NCBI RefSeq assembly: GCF_946479685.1
Contig: NZ_CAMLGS010000043.1
Coordinates: 1 to 17,198, forward strand
Reading direction: 5' to 3'
Length of the DNA stretch: 17,198 nucleotides
Origin: an uncultured Methylotenera sp.
GTDB lineage: Bacteria; Pseudomonadota; Gammaproteobacteria; Burkholderiales; Methylophilaceae
A program made the position numbers and the translations under genes. The notes under the pieces were generated by a model. The model saw nothing but the letters and a program-made list of their open reading frames with translations. It did no database searches and was not told the origin of the DNA. Shown in pieces: positions 8,932-15,986 of this stretch. Each line of letters begins with the position of its first letter. Position 1 is the stretch's first letter.

Positions 8932-9123
8932 ATGCCAAACAACCAAACCACCAAAACTGTTACACAAGAAATCCTACGTGCAGTGGAAGAAATCCGTGGT
9001 GGCACAGGATTTGGATCGATTGAAGTCACCGTGCACGAAGGGCGTGTGACCTTTATCGAGAAGCGCGAGAGATTAAGGGTTCAGCACACTTCGATCTCAG
9101 GAAAAATTAGCAAACTTTCGTAA
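8932..9123 (+). CDS. DUF2292 (YezD-like) small protein
   Basis: 63-aa protein of unknown biochemical function. The core EILRAVEEIRGGTGFGSIEVTVHEGRVTFIEKRERLR, cited here only as residues 13-49, matches my memory of the YezD/DUF2292 pattern: an amphipathic helix, G-S-I/V-x-V-x-V, a short D/E-G-K/R-V turn, and a terminal I-E-K-x-E/R. Such proteins are often found beside sulfur-assimilation genes, which fits the porin, sbp and cys genes that follow. The ATG at 8932 has a weak Shine-Dalgarno sequence. It has no Cys and no Met after the initiator. It is the first gene of the island, 92 nt before the porin. Family call fairly sure; role unknown. Confidence 0.78.
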   Translation: MPNNQTTKTVTQEILRAVEEIRGGTGFGSIEVTVHEGRVTFIEKRERLRVQHTSISGKISKLS

Positions 9124-9180
9124 CTGCACCAGCAGCGCAATAAAACTATTAATTAAAAACCATTAATTTAGATTAGCTGA

Positions 9181-9192
9181 CCAGTTAACTGG
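9181..9192. repeat. 12-bp perfect palindrome upstream of the porin
   Basis: CCAGTTAACTGG is fully self-complementary and lies 23 nt before the porin ATG, just upstream of its AGGAGA ribosome binding site. It may be an operator half-site pair or chance. The rest of the 92-nt gap holds only a direct repeat ATTAATT. Confidence 0.35.
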
Positions 9193-9215
9193 AAGTTTGA
9201 CTCAGGAGATTTAGT

Positions 9216-10778
9216 ATGCAATTCCAATATTCAAAATTTGCCGTCGCACTATTGTCAGCGGGCATCTTATCATCGCCAGCCATTGCTAACGCTAATGATA
9301 GCAATGAGCTTGAAGAGCTACGCGCTTTGGTTCAAGAACTTAGCCAAAAAGTAAAAGTGATTGAACGCAAAGATGAAATCAATGAAGAAGCTGCAGCTGC
9401 AGCTAAAAAAGAAGCCCCTGTGGTGAAGGCGAGCGCTAATGGATTTGGCATCGAGTCAGCAGATGGTAAGAACTCAATTAAATTTAGTGGCTTGCTACAA
9501 GCGGATTACCGCTCGTTTCAAGATGGCGCTAACGATGTACGCAACAGAACCAACAATCGCGCAGGTAACTTAGATGCAAATGGTTTCCATGACGCGAACG
9601 ACACCGCTTTACTACGCCGTATTCGCCCAACTATCCAAGGTACATTATTTGGCAAATATGATTTCCGCTTCACACCTGAATTTGCTGGCGGCAGCGCATC
9701 TGCAGTAGATGCTTACATTGACGCACGACTAGACCCAGCTTTTAAAATTCGCGCAGGTAAATATAAACCATTTGTCGGCCTAGAGCGCTTACAAGGTGGT
9801 AGTGATATTAAATTCGTAGAACGCAGTTACGTTACTAACGCTATTTTGCCAAACCGTGATGTCGGCGTTTCCGTATACGGTGATGTGTTTGGCGATAAAC
9901 TAAGTTACGCATTTGGTGTGAATAATGGTGTAGTCGATGGTGGCAACGCAACGACAGGTACCGAATTTGACGGAACAAAAGAAGTAACAGCACGTTTGTT
10001 CACAACACCATTTAAAGATGATGCTAACGCACTATCAGGCTTGGGCTTTGGTATCGCAGGCACATTCACCAATATTGACGGTGAGAGAAACCTAGATTTC
10101 ACCAATACAACAGCAGCTGATGCAACCAGAAATGGCTTGCCAAGCTACCTGACAGATGGTCAACAAACATTCTTCCGCTACGGCTCTGCATCTGTTGCCG
10201 ATGGTAAACGCACCCGTATTACTCCACAAGCTAATTACTACTATGGTCCGTTTGGCTTAATCACTGAGTATGCAAGAGTGAATCAGGATGTCAGCTTGCT
10301 AACGAGCACTACAAGTAATGCGCCTACTGTTATTGCTGCAAACTCCAATAAAACACTTAGCCATGACGCATGGCAAGTAGCTGTTTCATACTTATTGACA
10401 GGTGAAGATGCTTCATTCAGAGGCGTAAAACCAAAAAATAACTTTGATATTGATAAAGGTGGTTGGGGTGCTTGGGAGTTAGTCGCTCGTTACAGCGAGA
10501 TCAATTTGGATGATGACACCTTTAGAAACAAAAACACCGGTTCATTCTCAACTGGCACCTATGCCAACTTGTCAGAAAGTGCAAAGTCTGCAAAAACCTG
10601 GACAGCTGGCGTGAACTGGTATTTGAATCAAAACGCGAAAGTGCAACTGAACTACTCACACACATCATTTAATGGCGGTGCAGGCGTTGGCATTACGGCA
10701 GTAAACGCAGCAGGTACCAATATCCGTGACCGTGAAAGCGAAAATGCATTGCTGGCTCGCCTCCAACTAGCATTCTAA
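9216..10778 (+). CDS. OprP/OprO-type outer-membrane porin, likely for sulfate or anions
   Basis: Outer-membrane beta-barrel of the phosphate-selective porin O/P family type. 520 aa. A signal peptide (about 1-26, cleavage after AIANA) is followed by a short coiled coil (about 29-55, ELEELRALVQELSQKVKVIE) and an Ala/Lys linker, features that help trimerisation or periplasmic spacing in such porins. The barrel starts near 86 (NSIKFSGLLQADYRSF) with RRIRPTIQGTLFGKYDFRF, typical of the family, and ends in Phe (LLARLQLAF), the outer-membrane assembly signal. AGGAGA precedes the ATG. It has no Cys and only the initiator Met in 520 residues. Position between DUF2292 and sbp suggests sulfate or organosulfur uptake rather than phosphate; that is inference. 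Confidence 0.88.
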   Translation: MQFQYSKFAVALLSAGILSSPAIANANDSNELEELRALVQELSQKVKVIERKDEINEEAAAAAKKEAPVVKASANGFGIESADGKNSIKFSGLLQADYRSFQDGANDVRNRTNNRAGNLDANGFHDANDTALLRRIRPTIQGTLFGKYDFRFTPEFAGGSASAVDAYIDARLDPAFKIRAGKYKPFVGLERLQGGSDIKFVERSYVTNAILPNRDVGVSVYGDVFGDKLSYAFGVNNGVVDGGNATTGTEFDGTKEVTARLFTTPFKDDANALSGLGFGIAGTFTNIDGERNLDFTNTTAADATRNGLPSYLTDGQQTFFRYGSASVADGKRTRITPQANYYYGPFGLITEYARVNQDVSLLTSTTSNAPTVIAANSNKTLSHDAWQVAVSYLLTGEDASFRGVKPKNNFDIDKGGWGAWELVARYSEINLDDDTFRNKNTGSFSTGTYANLSESAKSAKTWTAGVNWYLNQNAKVQLNYSHTSFNGGAGVGITAVNAAGTNIRDRESENALLARLQLAF

Positions 10779-10832
10779 GCTTAACTGCAGTGGGTATGGA
10801 TTCAGTCAGTTTGACTTGATTTAAATAAAAAC

Positions 10833-10864
10833 ATCAGCCGCCCTGATTAACTAGGGCGGCTGAT
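10833..10864 (+). terminator. Strong GC-rich hairpin between porin and sbp, weak T-run
   Basis: ATCAGCCGCCCT (10833-10844) pairs perfectly over 12 bp with AGGGCGGCTGAT (10853-10864), around an 8-nt loop. Only TTTAAG follows, so termination may be partial. It may instead protect the porin mRNA 3' end and set different levels for porin and sbp. It stands 22 nt before a small Cys-codon ORF. Confidence 0.68.
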
Positions 10865-10886
10865 TTAAGAAGTAAAGGACATAAAA

Positions 10887-10919
10887 ATGCCTTGTTGTTC
10901 ACCAATAGAAGATACATAA
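10887..10919 (+). CDS. Putative cysteine leader peptide upstream of sbp (10 codons)
   Basis: ATG CCT TGT TGT TCA CCA ATA GAA GAT ACA TAA encodes MPCCSPIEDT. AAAGGA (10874-10879) lies at proper distance (7 nt). The ORF ends 34 nt before the sbp ATG. Two adjacent Cys codons are notable because the seven island proteins together have one Cys in about 2136 residues. Ribosome stalling at the Cys pair under cysteine shortage could alter expression of sbp and downstream genes, as known leader peptides do for other amino acids. I see no terminator between the ORF and sbp, so translational coupling or Rho-dependent control would be the likelier mechanism. Expression is not proven; it could be chance. 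Confidence 0.5.
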   Translation: MPCCSPIEDT

Positions 10920-10953
10920 ACAAATCACTTAATTTTTAATAAGGATATAAACC

Positions 10954-11964
10954 ATGAAAAAATCATTACTCGCACTTGCAGTACTCGCAGCAACTCTTAG
11001 TTTTTCAGCACCGATCACAGCGTCCGCCAAAGACATCACCCTGCTCAACGTTTCTTACGACCCTACGCGTGAACTCTATCAAGACTTCAACGCAGCATTC
11101 AGCAAATATTGGCTAGCCAAAACCGGCGACAAAGTGACGGTAAAAGCCTCACATGGTGGCTCAGGTAAACAAGCTCGCGCCATTATTGACGGCTTAGATG
11201 CAGACGTGGCAACACTTGCTTTAGCCTACGACGTAGACCAGCTGCATGAAAAAGGTAAGTTAATCCCTAAAGATTGGCAAAAACGTTTAGCGCACAATAG
11301 CTCACCTTACACCTCAACCATCGTTTTGTTAGTGCGTAAAGGTAACCCTAAAGGCATTAAAGATTGGGACGACTTGGTAAAACCAGGCGTTTCTGTAATC
11401 ACACCTAACCCTAAAACATCAGGTGGCGCACGCTGGAACTACTTAGCCGCATGGGCATTTGCACAGAAAAAATATGGCGGTGATGAAGCTAAAACCAAAG
11501 AATTTGTTGGCAAGTTACTTAAAAACGTACCTGTGCTAGACACTGGCGCGCGTGGCTCAACCACTACATTCGTTGAGCGCGGCATTGGTGACGTATTGCT
11601 GGCTTGGGAAAACGAAGCATTCTTAGCGCAAAAAGAATTAGGCGTAGGCAAATTTGAAATCGTGGTGCCATCACTGTCTATCTTGGCTGAACCGCCTGTG
11701 ACTGTGGTAGATAAGTTTGCCAAGAAACATGGTACAGAAGCTGTAGCTAAAGCTTACCTAGAGTACTTGTACACAGAGGAAGGCCAAGAAATTGCAGCTA
11801 AGAATTACTACCGCCCAACCTCAGAGGCCGTTGCGAAGAAATATGAGAGTCAATTTCCAAAAGTTAACTTGATCAAAATTGATGAAGCTTTTGGCGGTTG
11901 GCAAAAAGCACAAAAAACGCACTTCTCTGACGGCGGTACTTTTGATCAGATCTATCAAAAGTAA
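10954..11964 (+). CDS. sbp: Periplasmic sulfate-binding protein
   Basis: High-affinity sulfate (or thiosulfate) receptor delivering substrate to CysTWA. 336 aa, family length. Signal peptide about 1-25 (cleavage after ASA, mature start [12 protein letters not shown]). Both family signatures are present: [10 protein letters not shown] (32-41) and [16 protein letters not shown] (152-167). [13 protein letters not shown] lies between them and [25 protein letters not shown] follows, the usual ligand-binding regions. The ATG has AAGGAT upstream. The gene is followed after 41 nt by the EAL gene, so the two are probably co-transcribed. No Cys and only the initiator Met in 336 residues. Sbp and CysP are close; overall motifs favour Sbp. 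Confidence 0.96.
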   Translation: MKKSLLALAVLAATLSFSAPITASAKDITLLNVSYDPTRELYQDFNAAFSKYWLAKTGDKVTVKASHGGSGKQARAIIDGLDADVATLALAYDVDQLHEKGKLIPKDWQKRLAHNSSPYTSTIVLLVRKGNPKGIKDWDDLVKPGVSVITPNPKTSGGARWNYLAAWAFAQKKYGGDEAKTKEFVGKLLKNVPVLDTGARGSTTTFVERGIGDVLLAWENEAFLAQKELGVGKFEIVVPSLSILAEPPVTVVDKFAKKHGTEAVAKAYLEYLYTEEGQEIAAKNYYRPTSEAVAKKYESQFPKVNLIKIDEAFGGWQKAQKTHFSDGGTFDQIYQK

Positions 11965-12005
11965 CAATTAATTCGCCTGCACTAAATGATATAAAGGATA
12001 CAAAA

Positions 12006-12884
12006 ATGACAGTACCAGCAAACAACGCAACTTCACCGATTGAGCAACTAAGATTGCAACTTAAGGAATCATTATTTTTAGATTTAGATGATTACGGCTT
12101 GGTTGAACAATCAACCGGTGAATTCAACAGCACTTTTTTAGGCGTTCAGTTAAACACTGCATTTCAACCTATATATGACATTCAGGCAGGCGATTTAATT
12201 GGTCACGAAGCACTATTGCGACCATCGCTTGGGGGCGAGCTAACCAGTACACCTGAGTTCGCCTTCACCTATGCCGAGCAAACCGGCAAGCTCGTGCAGT
12301 TTGATCGTGTCGCCAGAACCTTGCACGTATTAAACTTTAAACAAATCTATGCAGAAAACGGACTGCTGTTTTTGAATGTACACCCTAAGCTACTTGTTTC
12401 AGTGAATACACACGGCAAGGTGTTCGAGCGCATCCTGCATGCTAACTCAGTGCCAACGCATCGCGTCGTTATCGAAATTAAAGAAAGTGAAATTGAGCAA
12501 GACAAGCAGCTGTCAGAAGCCATCGACAACTATCGTGACCGTGCCTATCACATTTCGATTGATGGCTTTGGCGGCAAAAAATCACATATTGATCGCTTGT
12601 GGAAACTATCACCAGATTACGTTAAGTTGGACTTAGGCATTATCCAGCAAGCTGAAGGCAATCATCGCGTACAAAAAATATTGCCTGGCCTCATTAATTT
12701 AATCAATGAAAGCGGCGCACAAACCATTATTACCGGGATTGAAACTCAGACCCAGCTAGATATTGCCATTGAATCAGGCGGGCAATTCGTGCAAGGCTAC
12801 TTCCTAGCAAGGCCGGTAAACGCGAAAGCCCTGCAACCATCCTCAGCTTTAAACAAGCTATCTGCACTACATAAAGTCGCTTAA
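12006..12884 (+). CDS. EAL-domain protein with altered metal motif, within the sulfate operon
   Basis: 292 aa, cytoplasmic, no signal or membrane segment. About 50 N-terminal residues match nothing I know; the EAL (c-di-GMP phosphodiesterase-type) domain spans about 51-275. Family positions seen: E68-A-L (HEALLRP), N124 (FLNVHP), E157 (VVIEIKE), K207 (YVKLD), E246 (ITGIET), Q264 (VQGYFLARP). The DDFG metal motif reads D186-G187-F-G, so the second Asp, a metal ligand in active enzymes, is lost, and the following loop (GKKSH) is unusual. It may be a c-di-GMP receptor or regulator rather than an enzyme, though weak activity is not excluded. AAAGGA precedes the ATG. It lies between sbp and cysT. 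No Cys and only the initiator Met. The last six codons are tandemly duplicated downstream. Confidence 0.9.
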   Translation: MTVPANNATSPIEQLRLQLKESLFLDLDDYGLVEQSTGEFNSTFLGVQLNTAFQPIYDIQAGDLIGHEALLRPSLGGELTSTPEFAFTYAEQTGKLVQFDRVARTLHVLNFKQIYAENGLLFLNVHPKLLVSVNTHGKVFERILHANSVPTHRVVIEIKESEIEQDKQLSEAIDNYRDRAYHISIDGFGGKKSHIDRLWKLSPDYVKLDLGIIQQAEGNHRVQKILPGLINLINESGAQTIITGIETQTQLDIAIESGGQFVQGYFLARPVNAKALQPSSALNKLSALHKVA

Positions 12885-12902
12885 CTACACAAAGTCGCTT
12901 AA
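12867..12902 (+). repeat. 18-nt tandem duplication of the EAL gene end including its stop
   Basis: Two adjacent 18-mers match at 17 of 18 positions: 12867-12884 ends at the real TAA and 12885-12902 ends at a second TAA. Because 18 is a multiple of three, read-through would add L-H-K-V-A and stop again. The only difference is T/C at position 6, synonymous (CAT/CAC, His). Confidence 0.93.
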
Positions 12903-12907
12903 ATCCA

Positions 12908-12925
12908 GCGCAGCTAACGCTGCGC
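12908..12925 (+). repeat. GC-rich hairpin after the EAL gene
   Basis: GCGCAGC (12908-12914) pairs perfectly with GCTGCGC (12919-12925) around a TAAC loop. There is no T-run, so it is more likely an RNA-processing or stability hairpin, or a Rho-assisted stop, than a classic terminator. With the AT-rich palindrome just after it, it separates sbp-EAL from cysTWA. Confidence 0.5.
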
Positions 12926-12933
12926 CGCCATAC

Positions 12934-12984
12934 AAATAACAATTAAATATATAGAAACAACTAAATATTATTTAATTGTTATTT
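12934..12984. repeat. Long perfect AT-rich inverted repeat upstream of cysT
   Basis: AAATAACAATTAAATA (12934-12949) and TATTTAATTGTTATTT (12969-12984) are perfect 16-bp arms with a 19-nt centre. A smaller repeat TTAAC/GTTAA overlaps its right side (12983-12997). It lies 46 nt before cysT in the 145-nt gap, so it may be an operator for a regulator, a cruciform, or an mRNA hairpin. No sigma70 promoter here convinces me. Confidence 0.65.
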
Positions 12985-13029
12985 AACTATCGGTTAAATT
13001 AACACGCATTCACAACACAGAACAAAACT

Positions 13030-13860
13030 ATGGCCAAGCAAAAAAACATACTTCCAGGCTTTAACCTATCACTAGGTTTTACAATATTTTACTTAAGCTT
13101 AATTGTGCTTATCCCGTTGTCGGCAGCCTTCATCAAGACTACCGAACTAACTGCACCTGAGTTTTGGGAAGTCATCACCGCACCACGTGTAGTGGCATCG
13201 TACAAGCTCACTTTTGGCGCATCGCTGGTTGGTGCATTAATTAACGCAGTATTCGGCCTGCTCACCGCATGGGTACTGGTGCGTTACAAGTTTCCGGGCA
13301 AAAAGCTGATTGATGCCATTGTTGACCTGCCTTTTGCCTTGCCAACGGCAGTGGCTGGTATTGCCCTTACAGCAGTTTACTCAGCCAATGGCTGGATAGG
13401 TTCATGGTTGGAACCGCTAGGAATCAAGGTTGCATTCACTCCGCTTGGTGTGATTGTCGCCCTTACATTCATTGGCCTGCCATTTGTCGTACGCACAGTG
13501 CAGCCGGTATTGGAGGATTTGGAAGCAGAAACTGAAGAAGCCGCAGCCAGCCTAGGTGCAAACCGTTGGCAGACGTTCTTCAAAATCATTTTCCCTGCAA
13601 TTGGGCCAGCACTGCTCACCGGCTTTGCTTTAGCGTTTGCACGTGCCATCGGTGAATACGGCTCTGTAATCTTTATTGCCGGCAATATGCCTATGGTTTC
13701 AGAAATCACGCCGCTGATTATCATCACCAAACTAGAGCAATATGATTATTCAGGTGCAACGGCGGTTGCCGTAGTTATGCTAGTGATTTCGTTCCTGCTG
13801 CTATTTGCTATTAATGGCTTGCAGTGGTGGTCTAATCGTAACCGCACTGCAGCTAACTAA
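13030..13860 (+). CDS. cysT: Sulfate/thiosulfate ABC transporter permease CysT (CysU)
   Basis: Inner-membrane channel subunit pairing with CysW. 276 aa, with about six hydrophobic segments (near 14-34, 58-82, 98-116, 134-158, 192-216 and 244-264). The EAA loop that docks on CysA is at about 169-195 ([12 protein letters not shown], then [15 protein letters not shown]). [15 protein letters not shown] and [18 protein letters not shown] are CysT-typical. The ATG at 13030 has only a weak Shine-Dalgarno sequence. 4 Met and no Cys in 276 residues. cysW starts 58 nt later. The tail region carries a 17-nt-period repeat. Confidence 0.95.
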   Translation: MAKQKNILPGFNLSLGFTIFYLSLIVLIPLSAAFIKTTELTAPEFWEVITAPRVVASYKLTFGASLVGALINAVFGLLTAWVLVRYKFPGKKLIDAIVDLPFALPTAVAGIALTAVYSANGWIGSWLEPLGIKVAFTPLGVIVALTFIGLPFVVRTVQPVLEDLEAETEEAAASLGANRWQTFFKIIFPAIGPALLTGFALAFARAIGEYGSVIFIAGNMPMVSEITPLIIITKLEQYDYSGATAVAVVMLVISFLLLFAINGLQWWSNRNRTAAN

Positions 13861-13865
13861 TTTAG

Positions 13866-13896
13866 CTAGTTATATTAATTTACTAGTCATATTAAT
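13866..13896 (+). repeat. Two-copy repeat after the cysT stop codon
   Basis: CTAGTTATATTAAT (13866-13879) and CTAGTCATATTAAT (13883-13896) differ at one base and have a 17-nt period. They follow the cysT end CTAACTAATTTAG, which resembles a shortened copy. In-frame stops occur at 13858, 13867 and 13876. Confidence 0.65.
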
Positions 13897-13918
13897 CACC
13901 AATTTTATTAGGACATGT

Positions 13919-14809
13919 ATGTCAGGAACCGCAACAACACAATATAGCAGCTATCGCAACAAGGTTGAGCGTAGCCGCGCCACCTCAGAGCCGGTATGGA
14001 TACGCTATACATTAACTGCCATTGCACTCGTTTTTTTAACCCTGTTTCTCTTTGTGCCATTGGCCGCGGTATTTACTGAGGCCTTACGCAAAGGCTTTGA
14101 CACCTACATTACCGCACTGGTCGACCCAGATGCTTTGTCGGCAATTAAACTCACGTTTATCGCCGCACTGATTGCCGTGCCACTTAACCTCGTGTTTGGC
14201 GTGGCTGCAGCTTGGGCCATCACTAAGTTTGAGTTTAAAGGCAAGAGTATCCTCATCACCTTAATCGACTTACCGTTTGCAGTATCACCGGTAATTGCCG
14301 GTTTGATTTATGTGCTGATATTTGGCATCCAAGGCTGGTTTGGCTCAGCATTAGTCGATCACGATATCAAAGTCATCTTTGCTATCCCAGGCATCGTATT
14401 AGCCACCATTTTTGTCACCTTCCCTTTTGTGGCCAGAGAGTTGATTCCACTGATGCAAGCGCAAGGCAAAGATGAAGAGGAGGCTGGCTTGGTACTGGGC
14501 GCTTCTGGCTGGCAAATCTTATGGCGCATTACACTGCCTAATGTGAAGTGGGGCTTGTTGTATGGCGTTATTCTGACCAATGCACGTGCCATGGGTGAGT
14601 TTGGCGCGGTTTCTGTGGTATCTGGCCATATTCGCGGCATGACCAATACATTGCCGCTGCATGTAGAGATTTTATACAACGAATACAACTACGCAGCTGC
14701 GTTCGCCGTAGCCTCATTGCTGGCATTACTTGCCTTAGTGACTTTAGCACTCAAAACTTTTGTTGAGTGGCAGGTTGCTAGAAATGCCATACAGCATGAG
14801 TCTGCATAG
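13919..14809 (+). CDS. cysW: Sulfate ABC transporter permease CysW
   Basis: Second inner-membrane subunit of the sulfate importer. The open frame begins at 13805, inside cysT, but AGGA (13910-13913) 5 nt before the ATG at 13919 and the usual CysW N-terminus fix the start there, giving 296 aa. About six membrane segments (near 28-53, 76-100, 112-137, 153-173, 212-235 and 258-280). EAA loop at about 186-212 ([15 protein letters not shown], then [12 protein letters not shown]). [17 protein letters not shown] and [19 protein letters not shown] are CysW hallmarks. 4 Met, no Cys. Followed by cysA after 51 nt. Confidence 0.95.
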   Translation: MSGTATTQYSSYRNKVERSRATSEPVWIRYTLTAIALVFLTLFLFVPLAAVFTEALRKGFDTYITALVDPDALSAIKLTFIAALIAVPLNLVFGVAAAWAITKFEFKGKSILITLIDLPFAVSPVIAGLIYVLIFGIQGWFGSALVDHDIKVIFAIPGIVLATIFVTFPFVARELIPLMQAQGKDEEEAGLVLGASGWQILWRITLPNVKWGLLYGVILTNARAMGEFGAVSVVSGHIRGMTNTLPLHVEILYNEYNYAAAFAVASLLALLALVTLALKTFVEWQVARNAIQHESA

Positions 14810-14860
14810 CACACGAATTATTCATTATCACTCGCACAACCATTATTTTGGAATACAACT

Positions 14861-15922
14861 ATGAGTATAGAAATACGTAATATTAAAAAGAATTTTGGAC
14901 AATTTAGCGCACTTAACGATGTAAGCCTGGATGTCCCTAGCGGTGAACTTGTTGCTTTATTAGGCCCATCTGGTTGCGGCAAGACTACGTTGCTACGCAT
15001 CATCGCCGGTTTAGAAACGCCAGACTCAGGCAATATCTTATTTCATGGCAACGATGCCACAGACCGCCAAGTGCAAGAGCGTGAAGTCGGCTTTGTATTC
15101 CAGCACTATGCCTTGTTCCGCCACATGACCGTATTTGAGAATGTTGCCTTTGGCTTGCGTGTGCGCCCTAAACATACACGTCCATCGGATGCAGAAATCA
15201 AACGTCGCGTACATGAGCTATTAGAGCTGGTACAGTTGGATTGGCTGGCTGACCGTTACCCACCGCAACTATCAGGCGGCCAACGTCAGCGTATTGCTTT
15301 GGCACGAGCGTTAGCAGTAGAGCCTAAAGTATTGCTGCTAGATGAGCCATTTGGCGCCTTAGATGCAAAAGTGCGTAAGGAGCTACGCCGCTGGTTACGT
15401 CGTTTACATGACGAGCTGCACATCACCAGCATCTTCGTTACCCATGATCAGGAAGAAGCTTTAGAGGTAGCAGACAGAGTAGTGGTGATTAATAAAGGCC
15501 AAATCGAACAAATCGGCACACCTCAAGAAGTATACGACCACCCGGTATCACCTTTTGTCTATCAGTTCCTGGGTAACGTCAATCAGTTCGATAGTCACAT
15601 CCATCAAGGCTCAGCACAGGTTGCCGGGGTAGATTTAAAACTAGATGCGCATGCTGACACGCAAAACACGCCAGCGCTTGCTTTCGTACGCCCACATGAC
15701 ATTGAAATCTACAATGCACAAAAACCTGACCGTGTAGGCTTTGAGGCGATTGTACGCTACGTGAATGCAGTTGGCCCACTAGTAAAAGTGGAGTTAGAGC
15801 GTAATGACCACACCGAGCTAATCGAGGCAGAGCTTACACAAGAGCGCTTCCGTGAGCTCAATCTCACGCCTGCGCAGCATGTACATGTCTACCCTAGAAA
15901 TGTACGCGTGTTTGCTGCCTAA
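14861..15922 (+). CDS. cysA: Sulfate/thiosulfate ABC transporter ATP-binding protein CysA
   Basis: ATPase that powers CysTW import. 353 aa, family length. Walker A GPSGCGKT (35-42), Q-loop Q81 (FQHYALF), signature LSGGQRQR (137-144), Walker B LLLDEP (158-163), D-loop GALD, H-loop VTHD with H195. The C-terminal part (about 235-353) is a TOBE-like regulatory domain with [10 protein letters not shown]. The ATG has only a modest GGAAT upstream, and it may be coupled to cysW. 2 Met and 1 Cys, the Cys lying in the Walker A loop. A strong terminator follows 26 nt after the stop, ending the island. Confidence 0.97.
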   Translation: MSIEIRNIKKNFGQFSALNDVSLDVPSGELVALLGPSGCGKTTLLRIIAGLETPDSGNILFHGNDATDRQVQEREVGFVFQHYALFRHMTVFENVAFGLRVRPKHTRPSDAEIKRRVHELLELVQLDWLADRYPPQLSGGQRQRIALARALAVEPKVLLLDEPFGALDAKVRKELRRWLRRLHDELHITSIFVTHDQEEALEVADRVVVINKGQIEQIGTPQEVYDHPVSPFVYQFLGNVNQFDSHIHQGSAQVAGVDLKLDAHADTQNTPALAFVRPHDIEIYNAQKPDRVGFEAIVRYVNAVGPLVKVELERNDHTELIEAELTQERFRELNLTPAQHVHVYPRNVRVFAA

Positions 15923-15948
15923 CTAGTAATAAAATCCAGCAATAAAAT

Positions 15949-15986
15949 AAAGGTAGAAATCGTTAAGCAATACGATTTCTACCTTT
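15949..15986. terminator. Bidirectional terminator between cysA and the GGDEF gene
   Basis: AAAGGTAGAAATCG (15949-15962) and CGATTTCTACCTTT (15973-15986) form a perfect 14-bp stem with a 10-nt loop. A T-run follows on the plus strand (to 15988), and TTTATTTTATT follows on the minus strand. It serves convergent cysA and the diguanylate cyclase gene. The right arm and loop encode the last residues and stop of the cyclase. Confidence 0.93.

Noticed and set aside
9194..10816. 9-nt direct repeat AGTTTGACT on both sides of the porin gene (9194-9202 and 10808-10816)
   Set aside because: Such short matches are common; no transposase or inverted ends support an insertion.
13805..13918. Upstream extension of cysW overlapping cysT
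   Set aside because: The extra 38 residues are not CysW-like and overlap the cysT C-terminus; AGGA sits right before the ATG at 13919.
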